Part shown: positions 47,881-57,927 of the stretch, in pieces
Layout: each line of letters begins with the position of its first letter
Numbering within the stretch: position 1 is the first letter of the stretch
DNA from: Njordibacter sp937773555
Lineage (GTDB): Bacteria; Pseudomonadota; Gammaproteobacteria; Pseudomonadales; Balneatricaceae
NCBI RefSeq assembly: GCF_047730085.1
Contig: NZ_CP159830.1
Coordinates: 2,852,001-2,916,000, forward strand
Direction of reading: 5' to 3'
DNA: 64,000 bases
Program-made: the position numbers and the translations under genes
Notes under the pieces: generated by a model
The model's input: only the letters and a program-made list of their open reading frames with translations
Databases searched by the model: none
Told to the model about the DNA's origin: nothing

Positions 47881-49020
47881 CTAGTTATCGGGGCGTTTTG
47901 GGGCAGCATCGATACGCCAATCACACCCCACTTGTGAGATCTGTTTAATATCAAGGTCATGGGCTTGAGCCATTTTTTCTAGGGGTAGGTTAAATAGCCC
48001 TTTGGCCTTATTGCCCAATAGCTTAGGCGCCATAAACACCACCAAATGATCTGTGAGCCCAGCCTGAAGAAAAGCGCCACTTAAGCCTGCCCCGGCCTCT
48101 ACCAGCACTTGATTACAGTTACGCTGACCCAGTAACGCCAACACCGCTGCCAAATCCACTTTACCATTATCATCGGCAGCACAAACCACTACCTCTACAC
48201 CGGCACTCACTAAGCTTTGATGCTGCTTTGGGTCCACCACACATGTCACGACAAGCACTGGGCCATTTTGCTGCACTAATCTTGCACTAACTGGCAGACG
48301 CAACTGGCTATCTAACACCACTCGCAGAGGCTGTTGGATGCGATCAATTGTGGCCTGGGGCACCCCCGCTAGCACGAGTTCGTCAGCCCGCACATTCATA
48401 CTAGGGTCATCTCGTAGCACTGACCCAATGCCCGTAATTACTGCACAGCTTTGTGCTCGTAATAGGTGTACCTGGGCTCTCGATTCCGCACTAGTAATCC
48501 ATTGACTTTCACCAGACTCCATTGCTGTCCGGCCATCTAAACTCATGGCCATCTTATTAATAACATAGGGTTTAAAAGTGCCCATGCGTTGCAAAAATCC
48601 AACGTTAGACATTTCACACTCTGCCTGCATAACAGGGCCAACCACTTCTACGTTGGCAGCACGCAGCTGGGCCAAACCTTGCCCAGAAACTTGGGGGTTT
48701 GGGTCTTGGCAACCGTAGACTAAACAGCTCACGCCAGCCTCTATAAGGCTTAAGCTGCATGGAGGTGTACGACCATAATGACTGCAAGGCTCCAAGGTTA
48801 CGTAGGCTGTCGAACCTACTGCAAGGTCACCTGCAGCTCGCATTGCCATCACTTCGGCATGGGGGCCACCAGCTTCTTGGGTAAACCCAGCACCCACCAC
48901 TTTATTGTCTTTTACTAAAACACACCCAACCGCTGGATTTGGCCGAGCGATTAGCTGACCATAGCTGGCTTGCTTTAAGGCCAAAGCCATAAATTGATCA
49001 TGGGTGAATTGTTCGGTCAT
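47881..49020 (-). CDS. ribD: Riboflavin biosynthesis deaminase/reductase RibD
   Basis: The 379-residue fusion has an N-terminal deaminase domain with zinc motifs HAEV and PCSHYGRTPPCS, and a C-terminal reductase domain (about 160-365; KMAMSLDGRTAM, GIGSVLRDDPSMNVR, VEAGAGLSGAFL). It carries out two successive steps of riboflavin synthesis. Its start overlaps the nrdR stop by one base. No riboflavin synthase gene lies between ribD and ribBA, unlike in many relatives. Confidence 0.96.
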   Translation of the reverse strand: MTEQFTHDQFMALALKQASYGQLIARPNPAVGCVLVKDNKVVGAGFTQEAGGPHAEVMAMRAAGDLAVGSTAYVTLEPCSHYGRTPPCSLSLIEAGVSCLVYGCQDPNPQVSGQGLAQLRAANVEVVGPVMQAECEMSNVGFLQRMGTFKPYVINKMAMSLDGRTAMESGESQWITSAESRAQVHLLRAQSCAVITGIGSVLRDDPSMNVRADELVLAGVPQATIDRIQQPLRVVLDSQLRLPVSARLVQQNGPVLVVTCVVDPKQHQSLVSAGVEVVVCAADDNGKVDLAAVLALLGQRNCNQVLVEAGAGLSGAFLQAGLTDHLVVFMAPKLLGNKAKGLFNLPLEKMAQAHDLDIKQISQVGCDWRIDAAPKRPDN

Positions 49021-49484
49021 TAGTTACCTTGATGCTCTTGCTCAAGCCGTTCAATCTCGGCACGAAATTCGTTAAGGTCTTTAAAACTACGATATACCGA
49101 AGCAAAGCGCACGTAGGCAACTTCATCTAACTGACGCAACTCTACCATTACTGCCTCTCCCACTAGCTGCGTGCCAACTTCTCGCTCTCCACCAGCACGA
49201 AGAGCGTGCTTAATTCGGTTAATACTCGCCTCAATAGCTTCGATACTAACAGGCCGTTTTTCCAATGACCGCAAGATGCCTGCACGTAATTTTTCTTCAT
49301 CAAAGGGTTGGCGTGTGCCATCTTGTTTCACCACTCGAGGCATCATTAGTTCCGCCGCTTCAAAGGTGGTAAAACGCTCATTACAGGTTAAACATTCACG
49401 CCTGCGACGAATTTGCTCCCCGTCACCCACTAGACGTGAATCGATAACTTTGGTTTCTGGGTTACTACAAAAAGGGCAATACAT
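49020..49484 (-). CDS. nrdR: Transcriptional repressor NrdR
   Basis: The 154-residue protein has the N-terminal zinc ribbon CPFCSNPETKVIDSR...RRRECLTCNERFTTFE and an ATP-cone domain (about 48-140; VVKQDGTRQPFDEEKLRAGILRSLEKRPV). It binds NrdR boxes and represses ribonucleotide reductase genes when dATP is high. The nrdR-rib gene order is standard for the group. Confidence 0.97.
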   Translation of the reverse strand: MYCPFCSNPETKVIDSRLVGDGEQIRRRRECLTCNERFTTFEAAELMMPRVVKQDGTRQPFDEEKLRAGILRSLEKRPVSIEAIEASINRIKHALRAGGEREVGTQLVGEAVMVELRQLDEVAYVRFASVYRSFKDLNEFRAEIERLEQEHQGN

Positions 49485-49648
49485 AGGTGTCTCTGTTAAT
49501 AGTCTGAGAAGACAGTGATATAGGGCATTATAGCCTTAATATTTACTTTTGGGCCAGTGGGCTAATGCAGCCCAAAGGGCATCTAATATAATGGATTTTT
49601 AGCCAAGAACTGCTATTCTTGCGCTCTGCTAAAGTTTAAGGGAGTAAC

Positions 49649-50554
49649 ATGAGTAATTTACCTGTCGCTGAGCTAGCCGCATTAGCTGCAGCGGTGTGTT
49701 GGACCTTCACTGCTATTTTAGCTGCCCCTGGCGTTCACCACTTTGGTGCTGTGGCGTTTAACCGCTACAGAGTAGTGTTTGCTGGTACAGTGCTTATTGC
49801 CATCAGTAGTTTTATGGGCTTATGGTCCAGTATACCAAATAACGCCATGGGCGCTCTTATAGGCTCAAGCTTAGTGGGCATTGTGGTTGGCGATACCGCC
49901 TTGATGCAAGCATTAAAACGCATTGGCCCCAGGCGTAATTCAGTACTATTTGCCACTAGCGCGCCTATGGCTGCAGGTATGGGTTTTATTTGGCTAGGAG
50001 AAACCCTCAGTGCTAATCTCTTGATTGGCTGTGGACTAATTCTAGCAGGCGTAGTAAACGCGGTCTGGTGGGGGCGTAAAGCAGGTGGTCAGCATCGCTT
50101 AGAAAAAGTCAGCGGCCACCTCGGCTTTGGCATTTTACTTGGGCTCACTGCCGCATTTGGCCAAGCCGCCGGGGCAGTATTGGCTAAACCAGTAGTACTG
50201 GCGGGTGCAGACCCTATTGCGGCTTCGGCCATTAGAGTAGGATTTGCAGCATTAGTATTATTGCTTGTGCGCGCCCTGCCTTTTGCGTGGGCCAAAGCTA
50301 ATGCAGCACCCACACCAGCGTTTATATGGCGTACTATTTCTAGTGCAACCTTGGGCTTGGTGCTGGGTATGACTTTACTAGTTTACGCGTTGGGTGCAGG
50401 TGAAGTGGGCATTGTGATGACCTTATCAGCCATAACGCCAGTGCTCATATTACCAGTAATCTGGTTCATCACCGGACAGCGCCCTAGCCGTGGCGCATGG
50501 CTAGGTGCTGCACTAGTAGTGATTGGTAGCGGGGTGATCTTTTTAAGCCATTAG
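49649..50554 (+). CDS. EamA/DMT-family transporter
   Basis: The 301-residue protein has ten hydrophobic segments in two EamA repeats. Family features include ALAAAVCWTFTAILAAPGVHHFGAVAFNRYR, SSLVGIVVGDTALMQALKRIGPRRNSVLFATSAP and GEVGIVMTLSAITPVLILPVIWFITGQRPSRGAWLGAALVVIGSGVI. A GGAG site precedes the ATG. It differs clearly from the transporter at 38490. Substrate unknown. Confidence 0.9.
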   Translation: MSNLPVAELAALAAAVCWTFTAILAAPGVHHFGAVAFNRYRVVFAGTVLIAISSFMGLWSSIPNNAMGALIGSSLVGIVVGDTALMQALKRIGPRRNSVLFATSAPMAAGMGFIWLGETLSANLLIGCGLILAGVVNAVWWGRKAGGQHRLEKVSGHLGFGILLGLTAAFGQAAGAVLAKPVVLAGADPIAASAIRVGFAALVLLLVRALPFAWAKANAAPTPAFIWRTISSATLGLVLGMTLLVYALGAGEVGIVMTLSAITPVLILPVIWFITGQRPSRGAWLGAALVVIGSGVIFLSH

Positions 50555-50576
50555 CTGCGCTCATGGGTCAGCCTGA

Positions 50577-52139
50577 TTACTGCGCTAGGTAAGCCGCAAG
50601 AAAATCATCAAAAGGTTCAGTTTGCTCCGCTTCTATGCGCTCTTGATTAGCTATAGACTCGCTTGCTTGCTCATTTAACTCTTGCCTGCGCCCTAAGCAC
50701 AGGCTTTGTTGCAAGTGATACGCTTGATGTTTTTTTGCTAGCGCTAAGGATAGCTCTTGATGCGACAAACCGCCCTGTTCCATGGCTGCCAGAACTTGCG
50801 CCGAGGGTGTTAGAGATGCGTCTTTAAGACGGGCCTCCATCACTTCTATCGCTGCCATCACTTGCTCTTTTTCAGGCATTACATCAGCGACTAGGCGAAG
50901 GTTTGTCATCATATCAAGCCCTAGGGCTTGCAAACTCTTTTCCCCTCCACAGGTTTGAAGCATAAGGTCAGGATTACGGCCTTGGCGCACAACAATCGCT
51001 TGGTTGATGCCGATCACCTCGCATTCTTGGTTACTGATGATTGGGCTCTGTGAGAACAAACACCAGGTTAAAAACGCATTAATAAACTGACTCTGTTGCG
51101 CATCAATGCCCAAAGGCAAAAAAGGGTTAAGATCTATATTGCGAACTTCCACATACTCTACACCACTTTCTTTCAGTGCATGCACTGGCTTTTGTCCAGG
51201 CCTAGCTACTCGCTTAGGTCGGATATCGCTGTAGTATTCATTCTCAATTTGCAACAAGTTGGAGTTAAGTTGCCGGTACTCACCATCAACCTTTACCCCT
51301 AGTTTTTCATATTGAGTTAAGGGTGTAGAAATAGCATGTTCTAAAGATTTGGAGTAGGTGTCTAAGTCGTTAAAACACAAGTTCAATACCGATTGCACCT
51401 TGTTATTATAGCCTAAGTCACTCATGCGCAGTGAAGTGGCATAGGGGCCAACTAAGCAGCCACCCGGACCTTGTTCTAAGTCAACGTCACGCCCTTTAAC
51501 AAAACTTGCATCTAGGGCAGGTGAGGCCCCAAAAAGATATAACAACACCCATGAATGGCGTCTAAAGTTGCGAATCAAACCAAAATATTGCTCAGATTTG
51601 AAATCACATAAAGACTGTTCATCACTCAGCAACTTTTGATAGGCTGGCCAAAAATTGTCTTGTGGTGAAAAATTAAAGTGCAGCCCAGCAATCGACTGCA
51701 TAATTTTACCGTAGCGCCACGCTAGACCAACACGATAAGTATGTTTAAGCTTTCCTGTATTTGAGCTACCAAAATTAGCGATACGAATATCAGCTTCGCC
51801 GTCAAGGTAACAGGGCATGCTAGCAGGCCATATATACTCACCTATATTTTGTAACTTACTAGCGCTAAAACTATGTAATTCCTGCATAAATTCAAGAGCT
51901 GCTGCAGGGCTTTGGAATACTGGCGTAATGTATTCCAACAGCGCTTCAGAGTAGTCTGTGGTGATGCTGCCGTGAGTCAGGCTAGACCCTAAGGATTTTG
52001 GATGGTCTTGATGACTAACACGGCCGCTCAGACCTACTCGTAAGCCTTCTTTTTCAATACCACATTGTAGGCTCTCCAAGGTCTTGGCTACGGGAGAGTG
52101 TTTCACCTGCTGTAAGCGTTGTTGTAAATATATAAGCAT
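50577..52139 (-). CDS. gshA: Glutamate-cysteine ligase
   Basis: The protein of about 520 residues contains CGIEKEGLRV, the proteobacterial GshA signature ITTDYSEALLEYITP, LPCYLDGEADIRIANFGSSNTG, RYGKIMQSIAGLHFNFS and YVEVRNIDLNPFLPLGID. It makes gamma-glutamylcysteine, the first step of glutathione synthesis. ATG 52139 is preferred to the upstream TTG at 52151 because a GGA lies seven bases before it. Confidence 0.95.
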   Translation of the reverse strand: MLIYLQQRLQQVKHSPVAKTLESLQCGIEKEGLRVGLSGRVSHQDHPKSLGSSLTHGSITTDYSEALLEYITPVFQSPAAALEFMQELHSFSASKLQNIGEYIWPASMPCYLDGEADIRIANFGSSNTGKLKHTYRVGLAWRYGKIMQSIAGLHFNFSPQDNFWPAYQKLLSDEQSLCDFKSEQYFGLIRNFRRHSWVLLYLFGASPALDASFVKGRDVDLEQGPGGCLVGPYATSLRMSDLGYNNKVQSVLNLCFNDLDTYSKSLEHAISTPLTQYEKLGVKVDGEYRQLNSNLLQIENEYYSDIRPKRVARPGQKPVHALKESGVEYVEVRNIDLNPFLPLGIDAQQSQFINAFLTWCLFSQSPIISNQECEVIGINQAIVVRQGRNPDLMLQTCGGEKSLQALGLDMMTNLRLVADVMPEKEQVMAAIEVMEARLKDASLTPSAQVLAAMEQGGLSHQELSLALAKKHQAYHLQQSLCLGRRQELNEQASESIANQERIEAEQTEPFDDFLAAYLAQ

Positions 52140-52223
52140 CTGTAGTTCCAAGTGTTCTTTTTTGGCTAATAACTAGACAGGTACCGAGTTTAGTCTAGTT
52201 TGGATTCAAATTCTGTGTAGCGA

Positions 52224-54530
52224 TTACTTTTTTACCTGTGCTTGAGCATCCTTTAATTTTTGCGCCATACTGCCCAAAGGCTTTGGTGACTGGGCATTGT
52301 GTTGCCCTTTTGGTGAGTGATTTGCTTGCACCTTACTAGGGAATGGCCTACTAGAAAATGAGGGAGCATCGTGCGTGGGTACTTCGTCACTTAATCGCAT
52401 AGTTAAGCCAATACGCTTGCGGACCACATCTATTTGCATCACTTTTACTTTAACAATCTCTCCAGCCTTTACTAAGTCGTGGGGATCTTTCACATACTGG
52501 TGAGACAGTGCCGAAATGTGCACCAAACCGTCCTGATGGACGCCAATATCGACAAAGGCACCAAAATTGGTGACATTGCTAATGGTGCCTTCCATGATGG
52601 CACCTAGGGTTAACTGCTTAATGCTTTCTACGCCATCAGTGAGATTAGCCATACGAAATTCTGGCCTTGGGTCACGCCCAGGCTTTTGTAACTCGTTCAG
52701 TAAGTCTTGTAAGGTATGTTCCCCAAACCCTTGGTTGTGCAATTGCTTAACGCTTATCTGTTTAAGTTGTTCACTCCCTATAAGTTCTGCAATAGTGAGG
52801 TTTAACTGCCCAGCCAACTGGCCCACTAAGCCATAGGCTTCCGGGTGCACAGACGTGCCATCTAACGGGTTATCCCCCCCCCGAATACGCAAAAATCCTG
52901 CACATTGCTCAAACGCTTTATCACCCAAACGGGCCACTTTGAGCAGCTGCTTACGGTTGTTAAAGGCCCCATTAATATCGCGATAAAATACGATATTTTC
53001 TGCCATGGTTTTGTTTAGGCCAGCCACTCGCTGGAGTAATGGCGCTGACGCAGTATTTAGGTCTACGCCCACATTATTAACACAATCTTCCACCACATTG
53101 TCTAGTTTGCGGGTTAACTGTACCTGGCTTACGTCGTGCTGATATTGGCCCACACCAATGGCCTTGGGTTCTATTTTAACCAGCTCTGCCAATGGGTCTT
53201 GTAGGCGCCGAGCAATAGAAACCGCGCCACGGTAGCTCACGTCTAGGTCTGGAAATTCTGCTGCAGCAAGGGCCGATGCAGAATAAATTGAGGCGCCTGC
53301 CTCACTGACAATAATGCGTTGCGGGGCTGTAACCCCAAGCTTTGCTTGAGCTTCTTTAACTAGTTTGTCTGTCTCTCGCGAGCCTGTACCATTACCAATA
53401 GCCACTAATTCAACTTGATAGGTTTGGCACCATTGCACCACTAGCTCTAGAGCCGCATGCCATTTGTTATGTGGCACATGGGGAAATATGGTTTCAGTTT
53501 TTAAAAGCTTACCCGTGGGGTCTACTATCACGGCTTTTACACCTGTGCGCAAACCAGGATCCAGCCCTAAGGTCACCTTGTCTCCAGCAGGAGCTGCTAG
53601 CAACAAATCTTGTAGATTATTAGCAAATACACCTATGGCGCTATCTTCCGATGCTTCCCTAACACGGCTAATAAGGGCCGTTTCTAGCTGGCTGGCGAGC
53701 TTGACACGCCACGTCCAACGTACCACTTCGTTGAGCCACTTATCTGCTGCTCGACCCTGGTCTTTAATTCCCCAATAAGAAGCCACTTTAGATTCATAGG
53801 GTAAGTGCTCATGCTCAGACCATATAATAGTGGCCTGCAAGAACCCTTCGTTACGGCCTCTTAATATGGCTAAGGCGCGGTGGGAAGGAATCGTCTTTAG
53901 CGCTTCTTTAAATTCAAAATAATCTTGGAATTTAGCCCCTTCAAGTTGCTTGCCGTCCACTAGCTGGCTTTGCCACTGAGCATCTTGCCAACCCATGTTA
54001 CGTAATTCTGCAAGCAAGTCAGCGGATAAACTAAAACGCTCCATGAGTATTTGTTTGGCGCCATCTAGGGCGTCTTTTGACTGATGGATGTGCAGCTCTG
54101 CGTTAACATAACCCTTTGCTATATGTTCTGGGTCAAGGGTAGGGTCTTTTATAATAGCATCAGCCAACGGCAATAAGCCCGCCTCTATAGCAATTTGAGC
54201 CTTCGTACGACGCTTGGTCTTATAGGGTAGGTATAAATCTTCTAAACGCGTTTTGCTTTCTGCAGCATTAATGAGTGCAGCCAGTTGTGGTGTAAGTTTC
54301 GCTTGTTTCTCAATGCTGTCTAAAATAGTTGTCCTACGAGTATTAAGCTCACGCAAGTAACCCAACCGTTCTTCCAGTGTACGCAGCTGAGTATCATCTA
54401 ACACCCCAGTCACTTCTTTGCGATAGCGGGCGATAAAGGGCACGGTAGAACCTTCATCCAATAATTTAATGGCGGCATTAACTTGCCAAATTTGTACCGC
54501 AAGTTCGGTGGCTATTTGTCGATTTATCAC
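52224..54530 (-). CDS. tex: Tex/YhgF-family RNA-binding protein
   Basis: This 768-residue protein has the Tex domain order: N-terminal helical domain (RQIATELAVQIWQVNAAIKLLDEGSTVPFIARYRKEVTGVLDD), YqgF-like nuclease fold (VTLGLDPGLRTGVKAVIVD), helix-hairpin-helix region (VGVDLNTASAPLLQRVAGLN) and a C-terminal S1 RNA-binding domain (about 645-715; GAIMEGTISNVTNFGAFVDIGVHQDGLVHISALS). A basic, low-complexity tail follows. Tex supports transcription and RNA processing under stress. Confidence 0.96.
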   Translation of the reverse strand: MINRQIATELAVQIWQVNAAIKLLDEGSTVPFIARYRKEVTGVLDDTQLRTLEERLGYLRELNTRRTTILDSIEKQAKLTPQLAALINAAESKTRLEDLYLPYKTKRRTKAQIAIEAGLLPLADAIIKDPTLDPEHIAKGYVNAELHIHQSKDALDGAKQILMERFSLSADLLAELRNMGWQDAQWQSQLVDGKQLEGAKFQDYFEFKEALKTIPSHRALAILRGRNEGFLQATIIWSEHEHLPYESKVASYWGIKDQGRAADKWLNEVVRWTWRVKLASQLETALISRVREASEDSAIGVFANNLQDLLLAAPAGDKVTLGLDPGLRTGVKAVIVDPTGKLLKTETIFPHVPHNKWHAALELVVQWCQTYQVELVAIGNGTGSRETDKLVKEAQAKLGVTAPQRIIVSEAGASIYSASALAAAEFPDLDVSYRGAVSIARRLQDPLAELVKIEPKAIGVGQYQHDVSQVQLTRKLDNVVEDCVNNVGVDLNTASAPLLQRVAGLNKTMAENIVFYRDINGAFNNRKQLLKVARLGDKAFEQCAGFLRIRGGDNPLDGTSVHPEAYGLVGQLAGQLNLTIAELIGSEQLKQISVKQLHNQGFGEHTLQDLLNELQKPGRDPRPEFRMANLTDGVESIKQLTLGAIMEGTISNVTNFGAFVDIGVHQDGLVHISALSHQYVKDPHDLVKAGEIVKVKVMQIDVVRKRIGLTMRLSDEVPTHDAPSFSSRPFPSKVQANHSPKGQHNAQSPKPLGSMAQKLKDAQAQVKK

Positions 54531-54614
54531 GAACTTAGCATCCTTCTTATTTTAACAGCATAGCGTTATTCAATGGGGCCATTGGATGATTTTTAAAGGC
54601 GTGTTTTGTTAAAG

Positions 54615-54640
54615 CAAAAAAAAGGCCCCAAATGGAGCCT
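54615..54640 (-). terminator. Terminator of pckA
   Basis: On the minus strand AGGCTCC-ATTT-GGGGCCT with one G-U pair, followed by a run of eight T, about 30 bases after the pckA stop. Confidence 0.85.
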
Positions 54641-54671
54641 CGTATTAACCTTGTGTTAAGGCCGCAAGTGC

Positions 54672-56231
54672 TTAGCCCTGTTGCGGACCTGCTTTAACGA
54701 TGTCTTCTGAAACGCTAAAGCGTTTAAAATTTTCATTGAATTTACCAATTAAAGTGGCTGCTTCGGTGTCATATGCATCCTGGTCTTGCCAAGTATTACG
54801 TGGGTTTAGCAAGTAGCTGTCTACACCTTCTAAGGTAGTAGGCACGTCTACATTTAGCCCATTTAAGTGCTGTGTCGCTGCCTCTGCAATGTTACCACTT
54901 TGAATGGCTGCAATAATGGCACGGGTAGTAGGAATACTAAAACGCTTGCCAGTACCATATGAACCACCCGTCCAGCCAGTGTTGACAAGGTACACCTTGC
55001 TGCCAAAGGCGTCTATGCGCTTCATCAACAACTCAGCGTAAACACCCGCTGGGCGGGGGAAGAAAGGGGCGCCAAAACAAGTGGAGAATGTAGAGCGAAT
55101 AGCTGCACTAGATCCCATTTCAGTAGAGCCAACTAAAGCAGTGTACCCACTTAAAAAGTGATATGCAGCGGCTTCTTTAGTCAAGATAGAGACTGGAGGC
55201 AATACACCTGTTAAGTCGCAGGTTAAGAAAATAATGGCTTCTGGCTCACCCGCTAAATTCTTTTTAGTGCGTTTTTCAATGTGTTCCAGAGGGTAAGCAC
55301 AACGGCCATTTTCTGTAATGTCAGTATTATCGTAGTCTGCTGCTTTACTGTCTTCGTCTAACCAAACGTTTTCAACAATAGCGCCAAACCGAATGGCATC
55401 CCAAATAATAGGTTCATTCTTTTTGCTAAGGTTGATCGTTTTGGCGTAACAGCCACCTTCGATATTAAACACTACACCTTCGCCCCAGCCATGCTCGTCA
55501 TCACCTATTAAGTAACGGTCTGGGTCTGCAGATAGAGTGGTTTTACCAGTACCAGACAAACCAAAGAATAAGGTTGTTTTGCCATCATCACCAACGTTAG
55601 CAGAGCAGTGCATTGGCAGTACGTCATTTGCTGGTAAAAGAAAGTTTTGCACAGAAAACATGGCTTTTTTCATTTCGCCTGCGTAACGCATGCCCGCTAA
55701 CAATACCTTGCGTTGTGCAAAATTAATCATCACACAGCCATCACTATTAGTGCCATCACGTTCTGGCAAGCACTCAAAATTAGCTACGTTAAGAATCTGC
55801 CATTCATCTTTATCAGCCCCATTGTATTGTGTTGGTACGATAAATAGATTTTGGCCAAATAAATTTTGCCACGCTGTTTGAGTGGTCATTTGAATCGGAA
55901 TATAGTGATTGCTGTCTGCGCCTACATGCACATTGGCAACATACTTGTCTTGGCCAACTAACGAGGCCTCCACACGCTCCCATAATGCGCTGAATATTTC
56001 TGGAGTTACAGGACGATTTACGGCACCCCATTCAATCTGGTCTGAAGTACTCGGTTCTTGAACAACAAAACGATCTAAAGGAGATCGACCAGTACGAGCA
56101 CCAGTAATCACATTGAGTGCGCCAGTGTTGGCCAGAGTGCCTTCTCCGTTAGCGATGGCTTTTTGGATTAAGCTAGCAGGAGAAAGTTGCGTGTAGGTGG
56201 TGCCAGTATCAGCAGCTACAGTTGCGTTCAT
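54672..56231 (-). CDS. pckA: Phosphoenolpyruvate carboxykinase (ATP)
   Basis: The 519-residue protein shows GARTGRSPLDRFVV, MHCSANVGDDGKTTLFFGLSGTGKTTLSADPDRYLIGDDEHGWGEGVVFNIEGGCYAKTINLS, FLTCDLTGVLPPVSIL and NTGWTGGSYGTGKRFSI, the signatures of the ATP-dependent enzyme. It converts oxaloacetate to phosphoenolpyruvate for gluconeogenesis, fitting an organism that grows on organic acids. Convergent or adjacent genes do not overlap it. Confidence 0.97.
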   Translation of the reverse strand: MNATVAADTGTTYTQLSPASLIQKAIANGEGTLANTGALNVITGARTGRSPLDRFVVQEPSTSDQIEWGAVNRPVTPEIFSALWERVEASLVGQDKYVANVHVGADSNHYIPIQMTTQTAWQNLFGQNLFIVPTQYNGADKDEWQILNVANFECLPERDGTNSDGCVMINFAQRKVLLAGMRYAGEMKKAMFSVQNFLLPANDVLPMHCSANVGDDGKTTLFFGLSGTGKTTLSADPDRYLIGDDEHGWGEGVVFNIEGGCYAKTINLSKKNEPIIWDAIRFGAIVENVWLDEDSKAADYDNTDITENGRCAYPLEHIEKRTKKNLAGEPEAIIFLTCDLTGVLPPVSILTKEAAAYHFLSGYTALVGSTEMGSSAAIRSTFSTCFGAPFFPRPAGVYAELLMKRIDAFGSKVYLVNTGWTGGSYGTGKRFSIPTTRAIIAAIQSGNIAEAATQHLNGLNVDVPTTLEGVDSYLLNPRNTWQDQDAYDTEAATLIGKFNENFKRFSVSEDIVKAGPQQG

Positions 56232-56455
56232 GTATCAATACCTTTGAATTTCTTAGGTTTTTAGAAAAAAATCCACTAACCTAAGCGGGGGTACGCCATT
56301 TTGACGTGAAAAATGAAGATGAATTATGTCAGAAAAGTACAACAAAAGGGTATAAAAGTATAAAAAATGCCAAAATACGTCACATCTGTTTAACTAATAA
56401 TGCAGCTACTAATAAGCCCACAATATTACTATGAAATGTGCCAGCCAGCTTAGCT

Positions 56456-57361
56456 TTAATGCAAGGCTGGATCAGCTGTAGTTGGCATAGCATCCTGCTC
56501 TAAAAGAACATAACAATCCACCTTATCAAAAGCATAGTGACCATTACAAAAATGGCAATCGATAATAATGGCTTCCTGCTCATCTAAAATTTCATCAACC
56601 GCTGTTTTACCTAAACCAATAATAGCTGCGCCACAGCGTTCTCTACTGCAGTCACACTGTTGTAAAACTGGTTTTGGGCTAAACACTTTAACTTGCTGTT
56701 CGTGGAACAGCCTATGCAGAACCTGATCTGCGGGGAGATGGGCGAGCTCATGCTGGCTCAGGGTGGCTGCCAATGCGTGGACAAGCTCCCAATCTAGGTC
56801 AGACTGACTTTCATTGGCCTCAGTTTGAGGCAGCCGTTGTAACATAAAGCCAGCGGCTCCCTCCCCGGTGCTCACTAGCTGAATATGGGTGGGTAATTGT
56901 TCCGATTGGTAAAAATAGCTTTCAATACACTCGGCAAGAGTGGCTTGATCAACCATTACTATACCTTGGTATCGCTGGCCTTGGTCTGGTTCGATGGTTA
57001 TAATTAAGCGGCCATCAGCCACCATCTCAATAAGGCTTGCGTCAGGGCTAACAGTGCCATCAACCTGTGCCATGCCTTTTACTCTAAATGGCTGTTCAAG
57101 ATCATCACTCAGTTGTCGGCACTCAGCCATTACCCACTTAAGTGGGCCAGCACCACGTATTTGCACACTTAAACGCCCGCGCAGCTTAAGGTTTGCACTC
57201 AACAAGCAGGCAACAATAAGCATTTCAGCGAGCAGGCTAGCCACACAGGGCGGATAATCTTGTTGATCTAACAAGGTCTTTACCCCTTGATCGAGCCGCA
57301 AGTGAACACCACGAATGTCCATATCGTCGAACATGAAGCCTTGCATTGTGTCATTGGTCAT
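56456..57361 (-). CDS. hslO: Redox-regulated chaperone Hsp33
   Basis: The 301-residue protein ends in the four-cysteine zinc switch CDC (QQCDCSRERCG) and CHFC (IIDCHFCNGHYAF), separated by about 30 residues, which opens on oxidation. N-terminal features MFDDMDIRGVHLRLDQGVKTLL and AEMLIVACLLSANLKLRGRLSVQIRG fit Hsp33. Its neighbour hslR is on the same strand just upstream, as in other gammaproteobacteria. Confidence 0.97.
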   Translation of the reverse strand: MTNDTMQGFMFDDMDIRGVHLRLDQGVKTLLDQQDYPPCVASLLAEMLIVACLLSANLKLRGRLSVQIRGAGPLKWVMAECRQLSDDLEQPFRVKGMAQVDGTVSPDASLIEMVADGRLIITIEPDQGQRYQGIVMVDQATLAECIESYFYQSEQLPTHIQLVSTGEGAAGFMLQRLPQTEANESQSDLDWELVHALAATLSQHELAHLPADQVLHRLFHEQQVKVFSPKPVLQQCDCSRERCGAAIIGLGKTAVDEILDEQEAIIIDCHFCNGHYAFDKVDCYVLLEQDAMPTTADPALH

Positions 57362-57403
57362 GGGGTTCAGAAGTCTTTGAAATAAATACCTGCTAATTGT
57401 AAA

Positions 57404-57811
57404 CTACAATTGCTGTTGTTCAAAACGTTGCAGATCCCTACGCTGCTTTTTAGTGGGTTTACCGTCTGAAATAGTTGTTTGGCCCATCGCTTTGCGACCT
57501 ACAGCTAGGTCTGATCGCGCCTTTTCACTGCCTGCAGTTTCGCTGTACAAAAGAGCCGCTTCTGGCGCCCCTCTCCGGCTTCCCGAAATAGCTTTTACCT
57601 CAATGGTTTTTTCATCAGCGCCTTGACGAATGGTTATTTTTGCATCAAGCTCAACCACGCGACTGCACTTGGCTTTAGCGCCTTCATAATGCACTTTTCC
57701 ACCTTCTACAGCTTGCTTTGCAAGCGCTCTGGTTCGATAAAAACGGGCAGCCCATAGCCACTTGTCTAACCGAACTTTATCATCAGTGTTTTTGTCGACT
57801 TTGTTGCCCAT
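57404..57811 (-). CDS. hslR: Heat-shock protein Hsp15, S4-domain
   Basis: The 135-residue basic protein has an S4 RNA-binding domain at its N-terminus (about 12-70; VRLDKWLWAARFYRTRALAKQAVEGGKVHYEGAKAKCSRVV) and a basic tail. Hsp15 binds stalled 50S subunits carrying nascent chains and helps to recycle them. It lies about 40 bases upstream of hslO and divergent from trxB. Confidence 0.94.
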   Translation of the reverse strand: MGNKVDKNTDDKVRLDKWLWAARFYRTRALAKQAVEGGKVHYEGAKAKCSRVVELDAKITIRQGADEKTIEVKAISGSRRGAPEAALLYSETAGSEKARSDLAVGRKAMGQTTISDGKPTKKQRRDLQRFEQQQL

Positions 57812-57927
57812 GTTACATTCCTGTTAGTTTCCAAATCCACAGCATAAATTGCCTGCTCTATGGGTTGAATTATGCTAAGGTCAGCCGCATATTTCTTGTT
57901 GTACCATACCATTATATAGGACTCCCC

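Noticed and set aside
57718..57927. N-terminal extension of thioredoxin reductase
   Set aside because: It is antisense to hslR, lacks family sequence, and the protein has its normal start at 57928.
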